Shown: positions 22,177 to 29,860 of the stretch, in pieces
Layout: every line of letters begins with the position of its first letter
How positions within the stretch are numbered: position 1 is the stretch's first letter
Source: a virus
Virus record (IMG/VR): IMGVR_UViG_3300020408_000003
Location: 17,649-81,648 of that record
Strand: one strand, 5' to 3'
Length of the DNA stretch: 64,000 nt
The notes under the pieces: model-generated
The model's database searches: none
Told to the model about the DNA's origin: nothing
What the model saw: the letters and a program-made list of their open reading frames with translations, nothing else
Position numbers and translations under genes: made by a program

Positions 22177-22595
22177 TAATCAACCCCATATAATTTAAAA
22201 AGTGATTTAACATTACCAACATGTTTCCATCTTGTTGGTCCTCTTTGAAATACTACCCATTTATAACCCCAAGCACCAAGAGCTTCAGGATAGTGTTCTT
22301 GCATATAATCATCAAAACTTTTTCCTGTAGTGTATATATCATCAACAATCATAGGCTGATGTTTTTCTTCTCCTGTTGCATATTTTTTTAAGGCATTAGC
22401 CAAAGGTACACCACCGCGCGGTATCCCTTCAACTGATCGAAAAGGCATGTCTTGATATTCCATTATCATATTAGCTAAACAATCCCATTCTTCTGGAGAT
22501 ATGGCATCGCATTCTAATTTAAAATTTAATTCATTACCAGCATGAGATATAAATTTACCCCATTCAAATAATTTGGCTTCAGTTCTATGTGGCAT
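22176..22595 (-). CDS. Phosphoribosyltransferase-like protein
   Basis: The 139-residue protein has the PRPP-binding loop MIVDDIYTTGKSF (82-94) and an upstream GIPRGGVPLAN (58-68) pyrophosphate-loop-like segment, as in type I phosphoribosyltransferases of the orotate type. It would attach ribose 5-phosphate to a base or act in salvage. Substrate unknown. It touches the GMP reductase start (22176), so purine or pyrimidine salvage is a reasonable context. Confidence 0.75.
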   Translation of the reverse strand: MPHRTEAKLFEWGKFISHAGNELNFKLECDAISPEEWDCLANMIMEYQDMPFRSVEGIPRGGVPLANALKKYATGEEKHQPMIVDDIYTTGKSFDDYMQEHYPEALGAWGYKWVVFQRGPTRWKHVGNVKSLFKLYGVD

Positions 22596-22782
22596 ATCTT
22601 TTCCTTATTAAGGGTTCAGATGACGTAGAATCAATATAGTCACCGTTTACTAAAAATCTTCTTTCTACTGTTTCTTTTGTTAAAACTTCATTTATTATTC
22701 TGTAAGTGACTAATTCTTGTTTAATAATATTCGAATCATCACGTTCTAAAGCAACCTTTAAAGGACCGTTTTTTATAACCAT
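22585..22782 (-). CDS. Small hypothetical protein
   Basis: A 65-residue protein (MVIKNGPLKVALERDD...) with alternating strands and charged residues. The ATG at 22782 overlaps the oxygenase stop in a TAATG, which decides this start over an in-frame one 30 bases upstream. The end overlaps the phosphoribosyltransferase by 11 bases. No family recognised. Confidence 0.55.
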   Translation of the reverse strand: MVIKNGPLKVALERDDSNIIKQELVTYRIINEVLTKETVERRFLVNGDYIDSTSSEPLIRKRYAT

Positions 22783-23402
22783 TATGACCACCTCGGACCA
22801 AGAGTCCAACAAACTAAAGATTTTCGAGTGCCTTCAGTTACTGGAGTTACTTCATGTAATAAAAAAGATGGAAACGCTACAAGAGATCCGGCCTTTAAAT
22901 TTTCTATTTTTAAAGCAGGTTTACCCTCTTCATCCATTTTACCATACCATATTTTTAAATCACCACCTTTATATTCTGAAGGATCATTTAACATAATGCT
23001 ATAAGATAATTTTCTAATATTATTTGATTGATTAAATACTTTTGCTTCATCAAGATGCGCTTTAAATTCGCCGCCATTGTGACCGTGATATGTTGTATGT
23101 TGAAAAGGTTCCCAACTACTTAAATTAAATAAGTAATGCATTCCATTCATTTCTTGTAAAAGTCCTGTCATTTTTTGAAATAACCATTCTGTATTTTCAT
23201 TCGGATGAAACCATTTTATTTCACAAGTTCTATAATCTGATTTTTGATTATCGCTACTTACTTTAGATTCTTCGGCTTCAATGTCAGAAGCATTATCTTC
23301 TATTTTGTCAAGATCTTCTTGTGATAAAAAATCAGATATAGTTACAACATAACTATTCCAATCATGGTTATGATTACTTTCTGGCGGGTATATTGAATAC
23401 AT
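22782..23402 (-). CDS. 2-oxoglutarate/Fe(II)-dependent oxygenase
   Basis: The 206-residue protein has the jelly-roll oxygenase ligand set: His116-x-Asp118 in KAHLDE, His183 in LLHEVTPV and Arg193 in GTRKS, which binds 2-oxoglutarate. This layout matches the prolyl-4-hydroxylase/PiuC-like group common in marine T4-like phages. The substrate (protein, small molecule or base) is unknown. It touches the gp44 stop and begins the metabolic insert between 44 and 62. Confidence 0.85.
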   Translation of the reverse strand: MYSIYPPESNHNHDWNSYVVTISDFLSQEDLDKIEDNASDIEAEESKVSSDNQKSDYRTCEIKWFHPNENTEWLFQKMTGLLQEMNGMHYLFNLSSWEPFQHTTYHGHNGGEFKAHLDEAKVFNQSNNIRKLSYSIMLNDPSEYKGGDLKIWYGKMDEEGKPALKIENLKAGSLVAFPSFLLHEVTPVTEGTRKSLVCWTLGPRWS

Positions 23403-24340
23403 TATTTAAACTCCACGTTTGCCATAATTTCGGTTAAACAAGCGACCACGTTTAATTCGTGATCAGCTACAAAAGCATTTTTATATTGATAGTCGGCTAA
23501 TATAAGAACAACTTGAGGAATGCTTTGCGGTGCGATATGATTTGTCATATTATCATATATACCACGAAAAATATACGAAGCATCGGTATCAATATTATTT
23601 GCCACCCATTGTCGCATATTTTTAAAATCTTTGTCTTTTATCAATTGTAAAAGATTTGAAAAAACGTCATGTCCAACAGCATCACTGCCATTCCAATTAA
23701 AATTCCCAGTAGCACTATTCTTTTGTAATTCATTTAAAATTCTTCTCCAATCAGGTGCAAACTTTAATATTAAATCAGCAATCATCATTTTATTATATGT
23801 AATATTATTTTCTGATAATATTAATTCACATCTTTTTAAGAAGTCCGGACAGAGTTCACTTAGTATTTGTTTATTAGTATTAAACTCATAAACTGCACAA
23901 CGAGAATGCAGTGGCGAAATAATTCTATTTTTAAAATTACAAGTTAGAATGAATCTACAGTTATTTGCAAATTCTTCGATAAATCCACGGAGTGCTGGTT
24001 GAGTTGATTGCGGATTAAGATAATCGGCTTCATCAAGAATAACGACCTTTATACCACCTTGTAAAGATACCGAACTAGCAAATTGTTTGATTTTACCACG
24101 TAATATATCAATATTACCTTCTTCAGAACCATTTATAATAATGTAGTCTAAACCTAATTCATTACAAATAGCTTTAGCCACTGTAGTCTTACCAAGACCA
24201 GCGGTACCTGTAAACAACATATTCTGTAGTTCACCAGTTTCAATTACTTTTTGAAACTGTTCTTTTAAATTTTTAGGTAATAAAGTATCGTTTATAGTTT
24301 TTGGACGATACTTTTCAACCCATAAAAAATCATTTGACAT
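23402..24340 (-). CDS. 44: Clamp-loader ATPase large subunit (gp44)
   Basis: gp44 is the AAA+ subunit that, with gp62, opens gp45 and places it at primer ends. The 312-residue protein has Walker A GTAGLGKTT (45-53), Walker B VVILDEAD near 103 and the SRC arginine-finger motif (HSRC) near 148. Length is as in T4 (319). A promoter lies just upstream. Confidence 0.95.
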   Translation of the reverse strand: MSNDFLWVEKYRPKTINDTLLPKNLKEQFQKVIETGELQNMLFTGTAGLGKTTVAKAICNELGLDYIIINGSEEGNIDILRGKIKQFASSVSLQGGIKVVILDEADYLNPQSTQPALRGFIEEFANNCRFILTCNFKNRIISPLHSRCAVYEFNTNKQILSELCPDFLKRCELILSENNITYNKMMIADLILKFAPDWRRILNELQKNSATGNFNWNGSDAVGHDVFSNLLQLIKDKDFKNMRQWVANNIDTDASYIFRGIYDNMTNHIAPQSIPQVVLILADYQYKNAFVADHELNVVACLTEIMANVEFK

Positions 24341-24357
24341 ACTTTCACCATAATATA

Positions 24358-24386
24358 ATTATAACACATTTCAAATAGAAAGTACA
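24358..24386 (-). promoter_or_regulatory. Sigma-70-type promoter for gp44
   Basis: TGTACT, a 17-base spacer and a perfect TATAAT lie upstream of gp44. Six bases after TATAAT there is an ATG opening an 18-codon frame that overlaps the gp44 start in another frame; the real gp44 ATG follows eight bases after that one. The string from TATAAT to the first ATG is the same as at gp43. Confidence 0.55.
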
Positions 24387-24388
24387 TA

Positions 24389-24643
24389 TTAAGAATTAAG
24401 AGCTTTTTCCTGTTCTAATTCTTCTACGCCCTGAATAACCTGTATGCATTGATCTCTCAATCCGCCTATAGTTGAAAGTTCTTCACCTTTAAACGCACCC
24501 CTTTGACACATTGCATCAATGACAGCAACCATACTTCTGCAAGATTTATTAGCGAGATCTTGTACTACTTTTTCTTTTGCTGCTACCGTATCGATATTAT
24601 CGACTGTAACTACTTTTTCAGTTGTTTCAACTTCTTTTGCCAT
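24389..24643 (-). CDS. Conserved small protein between 45 and 44
   Basis: The 84-residue acidic helical protein (MAKEVETTEK...) starts at 24643, directly after the gp45 stop; this is preferred to a start four codons upstream inside gp45. It has two or three cysteines in a helical region (KSCRSMVAVIDAMCQRG). Such a small gene in this position is typical of marine T4-like phages. Function unknown. Confidence 0.6.
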   Translation of the reverse strand: MAKEVETTEKVVTVDNIDTVAAKEKVVQDLANKSCRSMVAVIDAMCQRGAFKGEELSTIGGLRDQCIQVIQGVEELEQEKALNS

Positions 24644-24644
24644 A

Positions 24645-25322
24645 TTATACTCCAAATGTTGATGACTTTTCTAATGCGATCCAATACTTAACATTCATTC
24701 TTGGATTCGAAAATTGTGATATTAATTTAGATGATATTTCTACATCATAATCATCAGGTATTATTTTAAGATTACTTATATTTAAAATATAATTAAAAAC
24801 CGTACCTTCTTGGTATTCACCAGGAATATCGATAGAGAAAGTATTAGATGTAGTATTTTGACTATCGATAACTGAGATTTTAATTGCTCCGTCGCTATTT
24901 GCAATAGACACTTCAGTATGTCCTAACGTTGATGCAGCTCTTTTTATTTTATCTAAAACAGCAGATTCTAATTTAAATTTAACTTCGCCTTCAGGCATAA
25001 CAATATCTTTTGATGGTGTTGTAAGCGTATCAATTGCAGAATAAAAATACTTTATTTTACTTCTACCAGTTGAATCACTGATAGTTAAATATTCATCTTC
25101 AAAAGACAGATTGGGTTTATCTACTAAATTAGTAACGCCAATAAATTCGCTTAAATCGTATATTCCAAAACATTTAGGAAACGTATCGTCAAGTTCTGCG
25201 ATCGATAATACATTACGAGCTTCACTTATAGTTTTTAGTTTAGTACCTTCTTTTACTAATATATTTTGATTTATATCAGCAAAATTTTTAAATATTGTCA
25301 TTGTATTGTCAGAAAATTCCAT
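24645..25322 (-). CDS. 45: Sliding clamp (gp45)
   Basis: gp45 is the ring that holds polymerase on DNA and, in T4, also activates late transcription together with gp55 and gp33. The 225-residue protein is similar in length to T4 gp45 (228) and has the two-domain strand and helix pattern (AELDDTFPKCFGIYDLSEFI; KLESAVLDKIKRAA). It lies between gp46 and gp44, as in T4. It has a strong promoter and a GTGAGG ribosome site. Confidence 0.9.
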   Translation of the reverse strand: MEFSDNTMTIFKNFADINQNILVKEGTKLKTISEARNVLSIAELDDTFPKCFGIYDLSEFIGVTNLVDKPNLSFEDEYLTISDSTGRSKIKYFYSAIDTLTTPSKDIVMPEGEVKFKLESAVLDKIKRAASTLGHTEVSIANSDGAIKISVIDSQNTTSNTFSIDIPGEYQEGTVFNYILNISNLKIIPDDYDVEISSKLISQFSNPRMNVKYWIALEKSSTFGV

Positions 25323-25347
25323 ATTATAACCTCACTTTTCTATAATA

Positions 25348-25376
25348 ATTATATAACATTTTTATATATTTGTAAA
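25348..25376 (-). promoter_or_regulatory. Sigma-70-type promoter for gp45
   Basis: TTTACA, a 17-base spacer and TATAAT lie in the gap between gp46 and gp45. A normal leader of about 20 bases with GTGAGG follows, in contrast to the leaderless layout at gp43 and gp62. Confidence 0.7.
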
Positions 25377-25379
25377 CAG

Positions 25380-27092
25380 TTAAGCAGCAATCTTTGAAAA
25401 GTTTTTTACTTTTGTAAATTCTATTTTATCTTCAAATTTATTATCTAATATTTCACCTTTATGAGATATGACAAATACATTTGTTTCATCTGGAAGCGTT
25501 GTTAATATTTTTAATAAATTTTCTACACCTTCATGATCTAATGAAGAATCAAAGGTTTCATCTAATATTAACAAATTAGTTGATACTGAATTTTTCATTT
25601 TAGCTATTTGACGCCACGTAAACAATAAAGATAAATCTATTCTTTGTTTTTCACCTTCTGAAAAAGAATCGTATGTAAAATCATCTCTGTGCCTTGATCT
25701 TATAGTTTCATTAAATTCTTCATCTAAATCAAAGTGTACGTAAAAATCTAATACTTGTAAATATTGATTAATTAATGTATTCATTACTGGCAAATATTGT
25801 TTTATTATTTTTGTTTTTATTCCAGTATCTTTTAGCATTTCGGCCATAGCTGAATTGTAAGAATATGTTTCATTTCTCACCATCTTTTCATTATATAAAT
25901 CAGATTTATCTAATATCAGTTTTTCTAATTGAGACTTTGCGCTTGTTAAATCGGCAGAAACATCGTTGCTTAAAAAATCTTGATATTCTTGTATACTATT
26001 CTGTAATGATCTTATTAAATTATTATTACTATTAATAATCATTTGTCTTTCTCTTACAGAACCAAGATTATGATTCCAATTATTAATATCTTGTATTATA
26101 CCTTCATGCTCATCTTTTATTAAAGTTAATCTACTTTGTAAACTTTTTGCTTCTACTCTTGCTTCTGATAAAGCAGCATCTTTTATATCTTGTGATATAT
26201 TTTGTTTACATGTTGGGCAGTTATCAGTAGTTTCAAAGAACTTAGCAGTTTTACCAATGGCTTTCATTTGAGTTTGAATTTCAGAATTAGCCATCATATT
26301 AACGTTTTTTAAATCGTGAAATCTTTTTAGATCATCTTCAATTTGTTTTTGTTCTTCATCTAATCCATCAGATAATTCTGAATTTTCTTTTTGATGTTGC
26401 ACTATCTTAGCGTTATATGATTTTATTTTTTCTTCATACTGCTTTTTATTTTCATCAGTTAGTATTTGAATATCTTTAATATATTTTTTCTGCGTTTCAA
26501 TTTTATTAGTAGATATATCTATTTTATAATTTAAGTCTTTTAATTCATCTTTTAATTTAGTCGTTTGTTCTCTTAATATGATATTCATTTTTGAAAAAAC
26601 ATTAATGTCCAGAAGATCCTCTATAACACCTCTCCTGTGTCCAGTTGATAGCTGCATAAAGGGAATAAATGAGGAGGAACCTAATACAACTACCTGATGA
26701 AACGACTTATGATTAAGCTTCAAGATATTTTGTTCAAGGATCTTCTGGTACTCTTTGGCATGAGAACTTTGATTAATCATAGTGCCATCACGCCAAATCT
26801 CAAATGTGTTGGGCTTAATACCTCTTATCACATTATAAACTGATTGACCTATCGAAAAATTAACTTCAACAACGCATTCTTTACCGTTAATAGAATTAAC
26901 AAGCTGTTGTTTATTAATACTTCGATGGGGTTTTCCAAACAAACCGAAAGATACTGCATCTAACATCGTAGATTTACCACAGCCGTTTGGACCAACTATT
27001 AAAGTTGATTTATTTTTATTTAAATCTATTTCTGTAAAACTATTACCAGTGGATAAAAAGTTTTTCCATTTTACTTTATTAAATTTTATCAT
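25380..27092 (-). CDS. 46: Recombination nuclease subunit, SbcC/Rad50-like (gp46)
   Basis: gp46 with gp47 resects DNA ends for recombination-dependent replication. The 570-residue protein has Walker A GPNGCGKS (34-41), long coiled-coil arms with a zinc hook CPTC near 293, the ABC signature SEGEKQR near 478 and Walker B LLILDETFDSSLD near 513. The order and size match T4 gp46 (560). Confidence 0.96.
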   Translation of the reverse strand: MIKFNKVKWKNFLSTGNSFTEIDLNKNKSTLIVGPNGCGKSTMLDAVSFGLFGKPHRSINKQQLVNSINGKECVVEVNFSIGQSVYNVIRGIKPNTFEIWRDGTMINQSSHAKEYQKILEQNILKLNHKSFHQVVVLGSSSFIPFMQLSTGHRRGVIEDLLDINVFSKMNIILREQTTKLKDELKDLNYKIDISTNKIETQKKYIKDIQILTDENKKQYEEKIKSYNAKIVQHQKENSELSDGLDEEQKQIEDDLKRFHDLKNVNMMANSEIQTQMKAIGKTAKFFETTDNCPTCKQNISQDIKDAALSEARVEAKSLQSRLTLIKDEHEGIIQDINNWNHNLGSVRERQMIINSNNNLIRSLQNSIQEYQDFLSNDVSADLTSAKSQLEKLILDKSDLYNEKMVRNETYSYNSAMAEMLKDTGIKTKIIKQYLPVMNTLINQYLQVLDFYVHFDLDEEFNETIRSRHRDDFTYDSFSEGEKQRIDLSLLFTWRQIAKMKNSVSTNLLILDETFDSSLDHEGVENLLKILTTLPDETNVFVISHKGEILDNKFEDKIEFTKVKNFSKIAA

Positions 27093-27280
27093 TTCAACGC
27101 CAAAACAAAAAGAATTGCAATTAATAATATATTAGTTAAAATCATTTGTATACACAATATTAAGTGATACCAAACCCATCTATGTTTATATAGTGTATGT
27201 ATATTAACTTTTGTATCAACTTCTTCTGTTTCATTATCTTCCTGTTTCTTTAAACCAAATATTGTTAACATATCCATCAT
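27089..27280 (-). CDS. Small membrane protein between 47 and 46
   Basis: A 63-residue protein with a charged N-terminal half and one C-terminal membrane segment (MILTNILLIAILFVLALK). It overlaps gp47's stop and gp46's start by four bases each, so it is co-translated with the nuclease subunits. Function unknown. Confidence 0.6.
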   Translation of the reverse strand: MMDMLTIFGLKKQEDNETEEVDTKVNIHTLYKHRWVWYHLILCIQMILTNILLIAILFVLALK

Positions 27281-28338
27281 GCTATCTCTAAAGATTGAGC
27301 CTCTGTCATTAAATCGCGCATATTAATTTTTAATTTATCTTTATCTAAATCTGTATCAACACCATCAATATAATCGTTCATAAGTTTTGGTGTATCATCA
27401 ACTTCTAAACCTTCATCAGCTATATTTTGACCAACAAATTCAGAAAAATTTTCTGCTATTTTTAGTTCGTATATATCTTGATTTTGGATTCTATCTACAA
27501 ATCTATCAAAAGTAAAACTATCTCCTTTATTAACTACAATAATCTTTACAAACTTTTTATCTAAATTAGATACCGTATATGTATTATAATTGGTTTTTGT
27601 AGAATTGTAAATGATTTTATGAAATAAAGTAAAAGTATTTTGTATTCTTTCTAGTTTACGAGTTTCAGTGTCTAGAATATGAAAGTATTTTGGATCATGG
27701 GCATCAGACCAAAAATATTCTAATGGCGATCCAAGATACCACACATTTCCTTTTTTAGATGAAGTATGAAAATGACCAGTTATAACTTGTTCGAATCTAT
27801 CGACGACACTTGGATCCATTCCATGATGATTGGGTATACCTTTTAGCATATCAAACCCACATAATTCTAAATGAGCACCTAACCAATCTGCTTTACAATT
27901 TTGTATAAAATTCATAGACTGTTGATGATTTTCTTGATTAATCCATGGTAGTAAAGCCATTTTTAAAGAGCCATATTCCATAACAGTTGGTTCCATAATA
28001 ATATGGATTTCATTCATGTAATGACCGAGTAATTCTTTTAGAGCATTCAAATCATTCGTATTTTTATAATAGGTATCATGATTACCGGGTATGATATCCA
28101 TAGACATACCACGTTTTCTAATTTCATTTAAAAAACATTTTCTATTATGATTCAATGCTTTAAAGTTTACAAATTTTCTGTGATCATAATAATCACCAAG
28201 ATGTACTATTTGTTTTATATTATGTTTTTCACACTCCGGAAAAAATATATTATCATAAAAATCTTTGGCATTGTCTAAAAATATTTGTGAAGAATTTCTT
28301 ATACCACAATGGGTATCATTTAATATAGCTATTTTCAT
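27277..28338 (-). CDS. 47: Recombination nuclease subunit, SbcD/Mre11-like (gp47)
   Basis: The Mn-dependent nuclease partner of gp46. The 353-residue protein starts MKIAILNDTHCG with the first metal motif (D8, H10), then GDYYDHR (48-54), GNHD near 99 and a later GHFH motif. The ATG at 28338 overlaps the upstream stop; an in-frame start 33 bases earlier would add unrelated residues and is not preferred. Confidence 0.95.
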   Translation of the reverse strand: MKIAILNDTHCGIRNSSQIFLDNAKDFYDNIFFPECEKHNIKQIVHLGDYYDHRKFVNFKALNHNRKCFLNEIRKRGMSMDIIPGNHDTYYKNTNDLNALKELLGHYMNEIHIIMEPTVMEYGSLKMALLPWINQENHQQSMNFIQNCKADWLGAHLELCGFDMLKGIPNHHGMDPSVVDRFEQVITGHFHTSSKKGNVWYLGSPLEYFWSDAHDPKYFHILDTETRKLERIQNTFTLFHKIIYNSTKTNYNTYTVSNLDKKFVKIIVVNKGDSFTFDRFVDRIQNQDIYELKIAENFSEFVGQNIADEGLEVDDTPKLMNDYIDGVDTDLDKDKLKINMRDLMTEAQSLEIA

Positions 28339-28673
28339 TATTTCTTTTGTACACCTTGGCTTATAACACAATATATATTATAATTGAAATGATATTCAAA
28401 CATCGTATATGTATTTGTTGTTGGATTAAAATAAAATGACATTGGTATTATTTCCATTTCATCTTGTAATCCATCTTCTGATCTTACTTTAGTTGTTTGT
28501 AAACCTTCAAATATTAATACTTCTTTTCTACTACCAGTAGTTTCTTCGGCCATTGATCTTTCCATACATAACACTGGTTTATCATTCCATGTCATACCTA
28601 AAGATACTGTTACTGTTACTAATACTAAAACTATTACAGCAACTAACATTAATATTACGGGAAATTTATTCAT
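28338..28673 (-). CDS. Membrane-anchored hypothetical protein
   Basis: The 111-residue protein has a strong N-terminal anchor (VILMLVAVIVLVLVTVTVSLG, about 6-26) and a beta-rich soluble part with two cysteines (VLCMERS, IYCVISQ). It lies between gp55 and gp47 with ATGA-type overlap on the upstream side. Function unknown. Confidence 0.6.
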   Translation of the reverse strand: MNKFPVILMLVAVIVLVLVTVTVSLGMTWNDKPVLCMERSMAEETTGSRKEVLIFEGLQTTKVRSEDGLQDEMEIIPMSFYFNPTTNTYTMFEYHFNYNIYCVISQGVQKK

Positions 28674-29257
28674 GTCATAAACTCACTTAAATCTGAATCA
28701 GCACTCACTGTTCTCTTTTTTCTAGTTTTTTCTTGTTTTGCGAAAGCTTTTATCTTATCGTCAGTATATCGTACCTTTTCAATTCTATCTTTTAAAGAAT
28801 CGACAAAAGCACTAACTATAGGAGCAGAACCTTCTTCTGCTACCACAAATTCTTCTAATCCAGAAGAACTTAAATATTTCATTTTTATGTCTTGTTGTTT
28901 CTTTTCTTTTGCAATTCTTCGAAGAAAGGCATACCAAGTAATTTGAGTAAAATAAGCAAAAGCATTTGGATTACCAGTTCTTGTTGCAGCTTCTAAATTA
29001 TAATTACCGATTGCTTTTAAACAGTTTTCTACAGCGTCCATAACCATTTCTTCTCTATACGTATATCGTATAAAGTTAGCCTTATGTGACAACCCTTCAG
29101 CTATCCTTAAAAAGCATTGCGCAACATAGTTTGGCACTTTAGGTATTTCTTTTTTCTTAGATTTTGCTGCATCAGCAATTTTTACATAATCTACAACTGC
29201 CTGAGAAAATTCAGCGTTATTAACATAATGTATATTTTTCTTATTTCTTCTTGGCAT
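28670..29257 (-). CDS. 55: Late-transcription sigma factor (gp55)
   Basis: gp55 directs host RNA polymerase to TATAAATA late promoters, of which several are seen in this window. The 195-residue protein matches marine T4-like gp55: YREEMVMDAVENCLKAIGNY and FAYFTQITWYAFLRRIAKEKK form the sigma region 2-like core. The gene has its own promoter (29280-29308) and a GGAGT ribosome site, so it can be made before late genes. Confidence 0.92.
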   Translation of the reverse strand: MPRRNKKNIHYVNNAEFSQAVVDYVKIADAAKSKKKEIPKVPNYVAQCFLRIAEGLSHKANFIRYTYREEMVMDAVENCLKAIGNYNLEAATRTGNPNAFAYFTQITWYAFLRRIAKEKKQQDIKMKYLSSSGLEEFVVAEEGSAPIVSAFVDSLKDRIEKVRYTDDKIKAFAKQEKTRKKRTVSADSDLSEFMT

Positions 29258-29279
29258 AATTTACTCCATTAATAAAGAT

Positions 29280-29308
29280 ATAATATCACACATTGACGTT
29301 CATGTAAA
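29280..29308 (-). promoter_or_regulatory. Sigma-70-type promoter for gp55
   Basis: TTTACA, a 17-base spacer and TATTAT precede gp55; the ATG is 22 bases after the -10 box with GGAGT between. It would start the gp55-47-46 unit. Confidence 0.65.
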
Positions 29309-29343
29309 TATATATTTTTTTAAATAAAAACAAAAAATAATGG

Positions 29344-29372
29344 TTTACAAAACTTAGATTTTAGTATATAAT
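29344..29372 (+). promoter_or_regulatory. Plus-strand sigma-70-type promoter, antisense to all genes
   Basis: TTTACA, a 17-base spacer and a perfect TATAAT read rightwards in the 144-base gap between gp55 and the next gene. The transcript would run antisense into the gene at 29402-29860 and uvsW. A GGGGGAG lies before a GTG with only seven codons, so no protein is evident. It may make an antisense or regulatory RNA. Confidence 0.5.
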
Positions 29373-29401
29373 AAATTAAGGTATTTTGGGGGAGAGATAT
29401 A

Positions 29402-29860
29402 CTAGTGAAACGTTTTAGGAAATTGTAAAATATTTGATGTTTTATCGCTGTCTTTCGCTTCTTGTTGATCTAAATGTTGTTCTATATATTCATGTACTTC
29501 GTCGTCGGTCAAATCGTCTAAATGATCTAAATCAATAGGATCTAAATCAGGTTTTTCTTTTAAAAATTCATTTAATTTAGATAAAGATTTGGTGTATAAT
29601 TTATATAAATCTGGTGACGGAGTTGATTCTCCAACAACATGTTCTGCATTAACTGATTGTAAAGTATTAGGATCATCATTAAAAGATAACCATGGTCTGA
29701 AACTAAAAAATTTATAACCGTTTCTAATATTTACTGAATCCTGCAATTTCATTGCTTTTCTAATTAATATGGCAGAAGTTTCAATCGTATCCCATTGTAC
29801 GACTTCACATATTATCTCTTCACCTGTACTTAATTTAAAATGTTTAATATTATCTTTCAT
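29402..29860 (-). CDS. Conserved T4-like hypothetical protein beside uvsW
   Basis: The 152-residue protein has a beta-rich N-terminal half (FKLSTGEEIICEVVQWD, then KFFSFRPWLSF) resembling an Sm-like barrel, and a very acidic C-terminal half. A protein of this kind beside uvsW is typical of marine T4-like phages. Nucleic-acid binding is possible from the fold guess only. It overlaps uvsW by four bases. Confidence 0.6.
   Translation of the reverse strand: MKDNIKHFKLSTGEEIICEVVQWDTIETSAILIRKAMKLQDSVNIRNGYKFFSFRPWLSFNDDPNTLQSVNAEHVVGESTPSPDLYKLYTKSLSKLNEFLKEKPDLDPIDLDHLDDLTDDEVHEYIEQHLDQQEAKDSDKTSNILQFPKTFH

Noticed and set aside
29404-29427. Seven-codon GTG frame after the plus-strand promoter
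   Set aside because: A GGGGGAG lies upstream, but the frame is too short to support as a gene.
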